A stretch of DNA of 64,000 bases, from assembly GCF_035294165.1 (NCBI RefSeq), contig NZ_DATGLN010000134.1:1-64000 (forward strand), given 5' to 3'. Every line of letters begins with the position of its first letter. Positions within the stretch are counted from its first letter, which is position 1. Both the position numbers and the translations under genes were made by a program. Shown in pieces: positions 7,583 to 15,678 of this stretch. Source of the DNA: Chthonomonas sp035294165. Its GTDB lineage: Bacteria; Armatimonadota; Chthonomonadetes; Chthonomonadales; Chthonomonadaceae. The notes under the pieces are model-generated. The model did not search any database. It saw only the letters and a list, made by a program, of their open reading frames with translations, and was not told the origin of the DNA.

Positions 7583-8724
7583 CGCCTGTTTCCCTGTGCC
7601 TCCTCCACAGCTTTGAGTACCTCTGTCATGAACTCGTGCTCCGCATCAATATGCATGCTCACCTGCAAAGCGGCCAAAGGCCGTGCAGAGCGCAAGGGCA
7701 TTAGCTTCACCGCATCCTTCTCGGTGGTAATAACGGCCTCCGCATTCACGGCACATGCCTTTTCCATCACCTGTTCGATCTCTTTAGGAGTATACACATG
7801 ATGATCGCGAAAACGAAAGCTCGCAGCCAGTATACCGCCCAGTTCGCCGATCATGGTTTCAAAAAGCGTCGGGTCGGCGATAGCCGAAACGGCCACCACA
7901 CGCCGCCCGGCAAGCCATTGTGCCGGCACATAGACCTGGTCGGCGAGAAAGCGAAGTTGGCCGGGAACGGGGTCTGCCGTGAAGATCGGCTTGCCCGGCA
8001 CGAGGCGGCGGAGATGCGTCATAAGGGCTTCCAAAGCCTCGATCGCCAAGCGCCCCGCGTTGGTCAGCAAAACGATATGGGCGCGACGGAGGTGAGAGGG
8101 TGGCTCCCTCAACAGACCGCGGGGGAAAATCCAGCCGTTATCGAAAGGGTTGAGCGCGTTCACTAACGCAATTTCGAGGTCTCGGTGAAGCTGCCAGAAC
8201 TGCATTCCATCGTCTAGCACCAACACATCCGGCTGAAACTGGCCGATGGCCAGCGCCCCCGTCACACGACGGTCTTTGCCCACAACAACCGGCACACCGG
8301 GCAGATTCCGTGCTAGAAGATAGGCTTCATCTCCGGCCTCTTGAACGCCCAAGCGAACCTTTTGACCATCCGAAACGATAGCGCTGCTGTGCTCGAATTT
8401 TCCTCGATAGCCCCTGCTTAGCACAACAGGCTGAAGCCCTTCTTCCTTCAACAGACGGCAAAGCGTGTGGACGGTGGGCGTTTTCCCCGTGCCGCCCACG
8501 GTGATGTTACCGATGCTGATCACCGGTCGCGGAAGACGGGTGCGCCGCCGTAGGCCTACACGATAGGCCATAAGGTACAACTCGAGGCCTAGCCGGTGGA
8601 GAAGCGCCAGCACGAGCAGCAAGCCTCTTAAAATGAGCGGCACGAACCCACGGCGGCCACGTATAACGGAGAGCACGTAGGCTTCTAAAGACTTTGTGGT
8701 TGAGGGTCTCTTTTCTTTCTTCAT
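7576..8724 (-). CDS. lpxK: tetraacyldisaccharide 4'-kinase
   Basis: LpxK phosphorylates the 4' position of the lipid A disaccharide precursor at the inner membrane, giving lipid IVA. The 382-residue protein has the Walker A segment GNITVGGTGKTPTV, the following VLSRGYRGK, and VLDDGMQFWQLHRDLEI, which are diagnostic for LpxK. An N-terminal hydrophobic helix (about residues 28-48) precedes the P-loop. It starts with ATG overlapping the waaA stop (ATGA), so the two are coupled. Slightly longer than the usual 320-350 residues because of an N-terminal extension. Confidence 0.95.
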   Translation of the reverse strand: MKKEKRPSTTKSLEAYVLSVIRGRRGFVPLILRGLLLVLALLHRLGLELYLMAYRVGLRRRTRLPRPVISIGNITVGGTGKTPTVHTLCRLLKEEGLQPVVLSRGYRGKFEHSSAIVSDGQKVRLGVQEAGDEAYLLARNLPGVPVVVGKDRRVTGALAIGQFQPDVLVLDDGMQFWQLHRDLEIALVNALNPFDNGWIFPRGLLREPPSHLRRAHIVLLTNAGRLAIEALEALMTHLRRLVPGKPIFTADPVPGQLRFLADQVYVPAQWLAGRRVVAVSAIADPTLFETMIGELGGILAASFRFRDHHVYTPKEIEQVMEKACAVNAEAVITTEKDAVKLMPLRSARPLAALQVSMHIDAEHEFMTEVLKAVEEAQGNRRW

Positions 8725-10043
8725 CGAGAGGCCCCCGCCCCCAGCAGAGGGATTAGGGCCTCAACACATCTTTGCGAGGCCCCACGATTGGCTTGAATGA
8801 GTGCCACAGCACGCTGAGCCAGTTTTTCGAGGAGACAAGTGTCTCCTAAAAGCTGCAGCGCCTTGTTTGCTAACTCCTCGGCGCTTGTCACCGGAAAGGC
8901 CACACCTGCCTCATTTGCCAATGCCACTTCGGCCCGAATCGTGGCGTAGTGAGGCCCGTGGAGAACAGGTATGCCGTGTGCAAGAGGTTGCAAAATGTTT
9001 TGACCCCCTCCCTGAACGACCGGAGGAAACGTGTTGCCGATGAAGGCGACATTGGCGATCGCGTAAACATCCGCCAGTTCTCCCATCGTATCGAGCACAA
9101 GACAGTCGGTTAGAGAGCCATTAGGAGATGTGCGCCGCATGGGGTTTAGGTTCGCTTGGCGGAGAATCTGCAGGGTCTCCTCCACACGGTTCAGTTGACG
9201 TGGTGCCACCACCAAGCATAGGGAGGGAAGGCGCCGCTTCATTTGCAGGAAAGCCTCCACAACAATTCTCTCTTCGTCGCTGCTTCGCGTGCTGCCGGCA
9301 ATGAAAACCGGTGCCTCTAACGGCAATCGCAATTCGGCTCTCATCTGTTCTCGCCGTTCTCTGTCGAGAGGTTGTATCTCCTGATCGAATTTCGTGTTTC
9401 CCACCACCTTTACACGCCTCTCGATGGATGTTCCTCCCAACGCACATATCCTCTCTGCATCGGCTTGAGATTGCATCAGGAGAAGGTCTACGTGGCCGAG
9501 CATCCATCGGAACAGGCCCGGAGCGAAGCGGCGCGCGCGTTCAAAGCTTCGTGGGGTTATTCTGCCGTTGACGAGAGCCGTCTTTACCCCTTGGCGCTTT
9601 AGTGTGTGGAGGAGATTGGGCCATAGCTCACTCTCCAAACTAACGTAGAGTTGTGGGCGCAGCGTTCGGACGACGTGCCGTACTACCCAAGGCAGATCGA
9701 AAGGGGCGTAGAAAAGCCCTTCAAGTAACGGCGAGGCCTGTTTTACGGCCACCTCATAGCCGGCCGGCGTGATCACGCTGAGAAACAGGGCATAGTCCGG
9801 TAAGCTTGCTTTTAACGCACGCAGAATCGGCAGGCTTGCCACAACCTCTCCGGCCGACACCGCATGAACCCATATGCGGTTCGGGGAAAGAGGCTTAAAG
9901 GAGGGTAGGCGCCCCCAGCGTTCAGGCCAGCCCGGACGCGATTTGCCTGAAAGGAAACGTTGTGCCAGGTAGAGGGCGAGAAGGGGTGAGGCGGCAGCAA
10001 GCAACAGGTTGTAGCGATAGTAGGTAGCGTTGCCGTTTTTCAA
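8721..10043 (-). CDS. waaA: Kdo transferase
   Basis: 3-deoxy-D-manno-octulosonate transferase (WaaA/KdtA) adds Kdo to lipid IVA; 440 residues, GT30 fold. Visible hallmarks are WVHAVSAGEVVASLPIL near residue 55, SLESELWPN near 135, ESLVNGR-like ALVNGRI, AGSTRSSDEE in the donor domain and the NIL...GPHYATIR segment near 370. An N-terminal hydrophobic helix anchors it to the membrane. The start is TTG at 10043, preceded by GAGGAAGGGG; no nearby ATG is in frame. It is the first gene of the nine-gene overlapping run down to the PsiE-like gene. A perfect palindrome lies just upstream. Confidence 0.94.
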   Translation of the reverse strand: MKNGNATYYRYNLLLAAASPLLALYLAQRFLSGKSRPGWPERWGRLPSFKPLSPNRIWVHAVSAGEVVASLPILRALKASLPDYALFLSVITPAGYEVAVKQASPLLEGLFYAPFDLPWVVRHVVRTLRPQLYVSLESELWPNLLHTLKRQGVKTALVNGRITPRSFERARRFAPGLFRWMLGHVDLLLMQSQADAERICALGGTSIERRVKVVGNTKFDQEIQPLDRERREQMRAELRLPLEAPVFIAGSTRSSDEERIVVEAFLQMKRRLPSLCLVVAPRQLNRVEETLQILRQANLNPMRRTSPNGSLTDCLVLDTMGELADVYAIANVAFIGNTFPPVVQGGGQNILQPLAHGIPVLHGPHYATIRAEVALANEAGVAFPVTSAEELANKALQLLGDTCLLEKLAQRAVALIQANRGASQRCVEALIPLLGAGASR

Positions 10044-10093
10044 TCCGCCCCTTCCTCCCTTTCAAACACTCCGTTCCGCGCTCGGTTTCCATA

Positions 10094-10124
10094 TGTAGGG
10101 GCGGGTTTGAAACCCGCCCCTACA
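10094..10124. repeat. perfect 15-bp-arm palindrome between dxs and waaA
   Basis: TGTAGGGGCGGGTTT and its exact complement flank a single G. There is no T tract on either side, so it is not a classical terminator. Short GTAGGGGCG-type palindromes of this kind are seen as dispersed intergenic repeats in many genomes. Related CTACCCCTAC/GTAGG sequence occurs in the repeats at 37.2 and 49.98 kb. It may form a strong mRNA hairpin in the leader of the waaA run. Confidence 0.8.
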
Positions 10125-10165
10125 TGCGGTGGCTTGCAGCGGGTTCTATAAGGTCAACAGGCCCT

Positions 10166-12148
10166 CTAGGCTGTGAGCGATTCGTGGCGGGCCTCCTGAG
10201 CGACGGCCACGGGTTCAGGCTGCGGTTTGCCCAACAGATCGCGAGCAGCAGCGGCAAAGTCGTGAGCCGTTAGCATACAGAGCTGGTGGAGAATGGGGAT
10301 GGCGCCGTGTTCAATGAACTTGTCGGGCACCCCAAAGAGCTTTGCCTTCACATTCGTTACTCCGGTCTCTGCTAACAGCTCGAGGATGGCCGATCCAACG
10401 CCGCCGTGAACAACCCCTTCCTCCATCACGAGAATGCAGCCGGTTTTCTTCGCATAGGCCAGGATGGTCTCTGCATCCAGAGGCTTTGCCCATCGCAGGT
10501 TAATAAGCGCGGCGTCTATCCCCTCCGCCCGCAGAGTTTTTGCGGCCTCGAAGGCTGGCACCACCATATTGCCGTAGGCAAAGAGGGCGATGTCGCCTCC
10601 GTCAAGCAACACCTCCGACTTCCCATATTCGATGGGCGCGCTCTCTACCGGCCACTCCACAGAGGGCGCATTCCCACGTGGATAGCGCACGGCGATAGGC
10701 CCTGCATGAGGCCCAACCACATGCTCCTGCACCATATAGCGCAGCATCTGAACCAGCTCCGGCCCATCCTTCGGCGCCAGGAGCGCCATATTGGGAATGG
10801 GGCGCATATAGGCTATGTCGAAGACGCCGTGATGGGTTGGGCCGTCGTCGCCTACCAGTCCGGCGCGATCGAGGCAGAAGAGAACGGGCAGGTTCTGGAT
10901 GGCCACATCGTGAAGGATCATGTCGTAGGCCCGTTGGAGGAAGGTGGAGTAGATGGCCGTGATAGGTTTCATGCCTTCGGCGGCCAGCCCTGCCGCAAAA
11001 CAGACGGCATGTTGCTCCGCGATGGCCGTGTCGAAATAGCGATCGGGGAACTGCTTGCTAAACGGTGTCAGCCCCGTGCCATCCGGCATGGCGGCGGTTA
11101 TCGCCACGATCTTTGGGTCTTCCGCAGCCAACTCCAGTATTGTTTTGCTGAAGTAGTTCGTCCAAGACTGGCCGCTCGATTTGCTGCCCGCAGCGGTGCC
11201 TTCCGCAGTCTCTTTGAACATGGGCGGGGTTACGGCGTGCCATTTGCGGGCATCCTCCTCGGCCTTTTCATAGCCCTTCCCTTTCACCGTAAGCAGGTGC
11301 ACAAACACGGGCCCTTTGATGCTCTTAATGGCCGTGAAGAGGTCTATAAGCAGATCGAGGTCATGACCATCCACCGGTCCGATATACTGATAGCCGAGCT
11401 GCTCAAAGAGAACACCGGAGTTCTCGGTGGAGACGAGGTGGGTTAGGTTGTGTTTTAATACGGAACCGGCCGCTCGGAAAACAACCTGCCCGGGGGTTTT
11501 GTCAATACGCTTTAGCAAGCCGCTTGTCCGGCTCTCAAGGCTTTGATAGAGCGGCGTGACGCGCAGTTTAGCCAGGTATTTGGCCAGCGCCCCCACACTC
11601 TCGGCGATGGACATCTCGTTGTCGTTGAGCACAACCACAAAGTTTCGCCCGCTATGGCCGGCATTGTGCAACCCCTCCAGCGCCAGGCCTGCCGTCATGG
11701 CCGCGTCGCCGATAACGGCCAGCACATGCTCCTCGTTGCTCTTTCCGGCAAAATCACGGGCGACGGCGAAGCCGTAGGCCGCCGAGATGCTCGTTCCGGC
11801 ATGCCCTGCGCCGAACAGATCGTACTCGCTCTCCTCACGTCGGAGGAAGCCGCTGATGCCTCCGTATTGGCGCAGTGTGCTGAAGCGATCGAGGCGCCCC
11901 GTCAGCATCTTGTGGGCGTAGCACTGATGCCCCGTGTCCCAAATGATCTTGTCCTTAGGAACGGAGTAGACCGTATGCAGCGCGAGAATCAGCTCCACAG
12001 CGCCCAAATCGGAAGCGAAGTGGCCTCCCGTTTGTGAAAGATGATCCACAATGGCCTGACGCAACTCGCGGGCGACCTGTTTGAGCTGGTCACGCGAAAG
12101 CGTTTTGAGGTCATCAGGGCTTTTTATTTGAGAAAGAATCTCGTACAT
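10166..12148 (-). CDS. dxs: 1-deoxy-D-xylulose-5-phosphate synthase
   Basis: DXS condenses pyruvate with glyceraldehyde 3-phosphate, the first step of the MEP isoprenoid pathway, using thiamine diphosphate. The 660-residue protein shows WDTGHQCYAHKMLTGR, the ThDP motif GDAAMTAGLALEGLHNAG ... NDNEMS, the catalytic AEQHAVCFAAGLA and the substrate loop DRAGLVGDDGPTHHG. Motif order and length are normal. I chose ATG 12148, preceded by GAGGAA at a good distance; an in-frame start eight codons earlier lacks one. It is on the same strand as comEC and waaA, with 120-220-base gaps on each side, so it may have its own promoter. Confidence 0.97.
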   Translation of the reverse strand: MYEILSQIKSPDDLKTLSRDQLKQVARELRQAIVDHLSQTGGHFASDLGAVELILALHTVYSVPKDKIIWDTGHQCYAHKMLTGRLDRFSTLRQYGGISGFLRREESEYDLFGAGHAGTSISAAYGFAVARDFAGKSNEEHVLAVIGDAAMTAGLALEGLHNAGHSGRNFVVVLNDNEMSIAESVGALAKYLAKLRVTPLYQSLESRTSGLLKRIDKTPGQVVFRAAGSVLKHNLTHLVSTENSGVLFEQLGYQYIGPVDGHDLDLLIDLFTAIKSIKGPVFVHLLTVKGKGYEKAEEDARKWHAVTPPMFKETAEGTAAGSKSSGQSWTNYFSKTILELAAEDPKIVAITAAMPDGTGLTPFSKQFPDRYFDTAIAEQHAVCFAAGLAAEGMKPITAIYSTFLQRAYDMILHDVAIQNLPVLFCLDRAGLVGDDGPTHHGVFDIAYMRPIPNMALLAPKDGPELVQMLRYMVQEHVVGPHAGPIAVRYPRGNAPSVEWPVESAPIEYGKSEVLLDGGDIALFAYGNMVVPAFEAAKTLRAEGIDAALINLRWAKPLDAETILAYAKKTGCILVMEEGVVHGGVGSAILELLAETGVTNVKAKLFGVPDKFIEHGAIPILHQLCMLTAHDFAAAARDLLGKPQPEPVAVAQEARHESLTA

Positions 12149-12370
12149 AGTGTTTATTCCTCGCGGCCCCAAAACCTAGGAGCCGACACTCTCGCCTTAA
12201 TAACAGACAGATTTTTCTAAGTATACACGATTCATACGATGTGTCGTGCGCCTCCCTCCTCACTGTACGGGCAGAGTTTCAGAGAACTTCAAGGGGAAGG
12301 CACCGACAACACGCAACGGCGACAACGCTCAGAGTACAAACGATGATTCTACCTCTTTGTCTTCACGGTG

Positions 12371-13309
12371 TCAACGTACGGTATGGTTACAGAGCACGAC
12401 CATACGGACTTCAGAGCCGTTAGAAACGGCCTCCACGGCGCCGTTCTGGTCTGTCCGATAGGTTTTTACCCCGGCCTCCGTCAATCGCTCTATCACGACC
12501 GGGGAAGGATGACCGTAGAGATTATGCGCTCCCACCGAGACAACAGCAAACTTCGGATGGGTTGCCTGAAGAAAATTGGGGGTTGTTGAGGTATCACTGC
12601 CGTGATGGCCGACCTTCAGCACGTCGCACCCTACGGCTTGACCATCGGCAAGCAGGGTGGCCTCCTCCGGCGCTTCCGCATCGCCCATGAGCAGGAAACG
12701 TGTCCTGCCGTAGTCCACACGCACCACAACGCTGGCGTTGTTCGGTGTTCCGGATCGCTCGACGGGTGTAGGTGCCAAAAAGTGCAAAGTTACTCCATCT
12801 CCACAATCTATTTGCTCCCCCGGAAACGGCGTTATGCGTGGCACATGGTGTCGGGATGCGGCAGCCACGTAGTTTGCCTCCTCAACGGAGTTTTCGTTTT
12901 GCCCGTTATCTAGGAGGGCATCGCAGGGAAAGGCATCGAGGAGAGTGGCAGCCCCTCCGATGTGGTCGGCATGGGGATGAGTAAGGATCATGGCGTCTAT
13001 GTGGGTAAACCCCTCGGCATGAAAGAAAGGGATCACCACCTCACGTCCCATATCCTCACCGGTCTCCTCGTTGTCACGGCCGGTATCCACCACGAAAATC
13101 CGGCCGCTTGGTGTAGCGATAACGGCGGCGTCGCCCTGCCCCACATCGAGAAAATAGACGCGGAGGCCCTTTTTACCCCACCGAGCGAAAGCCCCCCAAC
13201 CGAGCAGAATCAGGCAAAGGCTCAATAGGAGAACGAGCAGCAGAAGGTAGGTTCGCATCACGATGGAGAGCGCCAAGCTATGGACGGTAATTTTGGAAGG
13301 GGAGCGCAT
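12371..13309 (-). CDS. ComEC-type metallo-beta-lactamase domain protein
   Basis: A 312-residue stand-alone version of the C-terminal domain of ComEC/Rec2. After an N-terminal transmembrane helix (residues 18-40) comes VYFLDVGQGDAAVI, the LTHPHADHIGG metal motif, LLMGDAE and KVGHHGSDTST, all typical of the extracytoplasmic nuclease-like domain linked to natural transformation. The ATG abuts the TAA stop of the channel protein gene (TTTTAAATG) and uses an AGAGGAG site inside that gene's last codons, so translation is coupled. In many bacteria the two parts are one polypeptide; here they are separate. ATG 13258 is an alternative start. Confidence 0.88.
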   Translation of the reverse strand: MRSPSKITVHSLALSIVMRTYLLLLVLLLSLCLILLGWGAFARWGKKGLRVYFLDVGQGDAAVIATPSGRIFVVDTGRDNEETGEDMGREVVIPFFHAEGFTHIDAMILTHPHADHIGGAATLLDAFPCDALLDNGQNENSVEEANYVAAASRHHVPRITPFPGEQIDCGDGVTLHFLAPTPVERSGTPNNASVVVRVDYGRTRFLLMGDAEAPEEATLLADGQAVGCDVLKVGHHGSDTSTTPNFLQATHPKFAVVSVGAHNLYGHPSPVVIERLTEAGVKTYRTDQNGAVEAVSNGSEVRMVVLCNHTVR

Positions 13310-14926
13310 TTAAAACTCCTCTTCGACCGGCAATCGGCCTAGGGGTACGGTGTGCCTTAGGAAAAGGATGCCTGCCAAGATAAGCCCGTAGAGCAGCGCG
13401 ATAAGGGCGACCGGTGGAGAGCCTACAGAGAGTTCGGCCCAGAGGGGTTTTGAGAATAGTGCCGATAGCCCGATAAGGGCTTTCAGACCAGGGGAGATGC
13501 CGAGCAGGAACGGCCGCGCCAGAAGAGGGTGGACGGCGGCGGCTAAAACGGCCGCATACCCCAAAAAGAGAAGCGGCAGGGCGATAACCAGCAGGCAGAA
13601 GTTGGCCATGGGCGCTATCACGGAGAGTGTGTGGAAGTGATAGGCCACCAGAGGAGTGGCGCCGATCTGGGCAGCAAGCGAGAGGAAGAGAGTGGCGTAG
13701 AGAAAACGCCCTAGGGGAATTAGCATCCGCTCGAAGCTGGTGTCCTTCCCCCCGTTGGAGGCTTTGCGAAGGCGGTTTTGGAGCAGATGTTTGAGAGGGT
13801 ACTCGATGACCGGCGCAAGGAGCGCGATGGTGATGACGACGGCATAAGAGAGCTGAAACCCTGGTGTGAGCAGCATCTGCGGATTCCAAAAGAGCAGCAG
13901 CAACCCCGAAGCACAAAGCGCCCCGGTGAAGTCCGGCTCACGTTCAAAGAGGGGGGCTATTAGGTAAAGCCCAATCATTGTGGCGGCACGAAGCACGGCG
14001 GGGCGTCCGCCTGCCATAACCACAAACAAGCCAAGGGCACACACGGTGACAAGCAGCGCCATTTTGCGCGGCGCTCCTGCAACCCGTTGGAGCATCCAAA
14101 GCAGCAGGAGCGCGAACATCCCCACGTGTAAGCCGGCCGTTGCAAGTAGGTAGGTAGCGCCCGTGCGATCAAAGGACGAGGCCAGCGCCGGCGCAAGGTT
14201 CCTGCGATTCCCAAAGAGCAGAGCGCCCAGCAGTTCGGCCTCCGTATTCGGAAGAGAGGCTTTCATCGCGGCAAGAGCACGCCTCTGAAGGAAGAGAGCA
14301 CAGCGTTGGAAGGGCGCTTGAAGAAGGCGCGGGGGAAGCAGCCTCCATGCAGAGTCGTCTCGTGCTATCAGCACAAACCGCGAGTCTGTGTCTGGATCGG
14401 AGTAACAGGCAGGGCAGCCCGGATCGCGAGGCGGTGTGGAGAGGGCGATCTTTCCGTGCACCTCGATGCGATCGCCGTAAAGGGGAAGCGTGATAAGGTT
14501 TGGAGGAACCGGAAGGTAAACGCGGATATTTTGAGAGACAGGGCACGAGCCGTGCAGGCCGTTAAGAAGCCGTTCCACCTGCACATCGGCCAGTAGCAAA
14601 CGAAAGTGACTGGCCGTACGAAGGAGTTCTGGATCGGTTTGGAGGGTTCCCTGGAGGGTTACAAGGCCGCTATTGGGCAAGGGAAGGGATGCCTGTGCGA
14701 GCGTTTGAGATTGTCGCGCAGTATGGGCGCGAAGGCCCCCTAAGAGGAAAGCCACGGCCATAAAAGCCGCTAGGATGCCCGCAGAGCGGCGCCAAAAGAA
14801 AAGACAGCATGAAGCTACCCAAAACGCGGTAAAGGCCGTAAAAAGGGCGTTTAGAGGCCATAGAAGGCCTATTCCTGCCCCGGCTGTGAAGCTGACCGCG
14901 ATGTAGGCGATGGGGCGCGGCCTCAC
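13310..14926 (-). CDS. comEC: ComEC/Rec2 channel protein (without C-terminal MBL domain)
   Basis: DNA uptake channel of natural transformation, 538 residues. It has about ten transmembrane segments, an N-terminal soluble insert (about residues 70-190, DUF4131-like) and the Competence domain with FGNRRNLAPALASSFDRTGATYL and ATAGLHVGMFALLL. The protein ends at VEEEF right before the separate MBL gene, where single-chain ComEC would continue. The start overlaps the DUF721 gene stop by four bases (ATGA). Function in uptake is inferred from the family; no other competence genes are in the window. Confidence 0.88.
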   Translation of the reverse strand: MRPRPIAYIAVSFTAGAGIGLLWPLNALFTAFTAFWVASCCLFFWRRSAGILAAFMAVAFLLGGLRAHTARQSQTLAQASLPLPNSGLVTLQGTLQTDPELLRTASHFRLLLADVQVERLLNGLHGSCPVSQNIRVYLPVPPNLITLPLYGDRIEVHGKIALSTPPRDPGCPACYSDPDTDSRFVLIARDDSAWRLLPPRLLQAPFQRCALFLQRRALAAMKASLPNTEAELLGALLFGNRRNLAPALASSFDRTGATYLLATAGLHVGMFALLLLWMLQRVAGAPRKMALLVTVCALGLFVVMAGGRPAVLRAATMIGLYLIAPLFEREPDFTGALCASGLLLLFWNPQMLLTPGFQLSYAVVITIALLAPVIEYPLKHLLQNRLRKASNGGKDTSFERMLIPLGRFLYATLFLSLAAQIGATPLVAYHFHTLSVIAPMANFCLLVIALPLLFLGYAAVLAAAVHPLLARPFLLGISPGLKALIGLSALFSKPLWAELSVGSPPVALIALLYGLILAGILFLRHTVPLGRLPVEEEF

Positions 14927-15537
14927 GGCTCTTCTAACCTACAGAGGGGGCAGAGCGCATAGGGCGTTTTATGGAGCACCTGGCACTGTTTACAGGCTTT
15001 CCAACCGCGCTCCAAACGCCAGTGGTAGAGCCGCGCCTCCATTTCGAGCCGATGCGATATCGCCTGGCGCACGCGCAGATTCGGGATGCTTTCTAAGGCG
15101 GCCTGGCGCGCCCTCAACAGCTCCTGCTCCTCATCGGTGAGAACCACCTGGCGTAACTCCTCTGCCGTCGGCTCCTCCTCAGGAAAGGAGGGGTCCTCTC
15201 CGTCCACCCCCTGTGCGCGAAACACGATGTCTGTGACGACGCCGGGGCCTAGCAGCCGTGCTAATTTCTGCAGCAGCTTATGTTTGTGAAGGACCAGCTC
15301 TTGAGACCAGGTGGAGCTGCGGGTGCGCACAAAAAGCACCCCGTTGTGGATCATCTCTGCACGCGAGGCTTTGGCCGCCTGCTCCCCCACCACACGCGGC
15401 CAGCAGACCAAGGCAAGGCTCTGCCGAATGAGAGGCGCGCTCTCTAAAGGGGCGATGGCCTGCATGAGCGCTTCCGCCAAAGGACCTCCTCTCAGCAAAG
15501 GAATGAACGGATCGTCTGACTTATCGGGCCGCCTCAT
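14923..15537 (-). CDS. DciA-like DUF721 protein with C-terminal zinc ribbon
   Basis: A 204-residue protein with an N-terminal DUF721 domain (about residues 15-110, including WPRVVGEQAAKASRAEMIHN and LFVRTRSSTWSQELVLHK). DciA proteins of this family are the ancestral loaders of the replicative helicase DnaB. The C-terminal part has CKQC ... CPLC, a probable zinc ribbon, not present in short DciA proteins. It lies 141 bases downstream of recF and overlaps comEC, a position typical of dciA next to recF in origin-proximal regions. The DciA role here is inferred from family and context. Confidence 0.8.
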   Translation of the reverse strand: MRRPDKSDDPFIPLLRGGPLAEALMQAIAPLESAPLIRQSLALVCWPRVVGEQAAKASRAEMIHNGVLFVRTRSSTWSQELVLHKHKLLQKLARLLGPGVVTDIVFRAQGVDGEDPSFPEEEPTAEELRQVVLTDEEQELLRARQAALESIPNLRVRQAISHRLEMEARLYHWRLERGWKACKQCQVLHKTPYALCPLCRLEEP

Positions 15538-15678
15538 AGGGAATGCGCGCGAAACCTTCGGCTTTCAACACACAGAGGAATCGCACTCCTCCTTTCTCTG
15601 TGGTGTCTCCTTATGCTAAAACTGTCGGCTCGGCCGTTCCGCTAGGGTAGGCCGCTGCATAACACGGCGCAAGGCCAC

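Noticed and set aside
10406..11446. Long plus-strand frame opposite dxs
   Set aside because: It has no ribosome site, no recognisable domain, and lies entirely antisense to well-conserved dxs motifs; such shadows are common opposite GC-rich genes.
13278..13916. 212-codon minus-strand frame within comEC
   Set aside because: It is an alternative frame of the same DNA that encodes conserved ComEC helices; its composition is Arg/Ser-rich as expected for a shadow.
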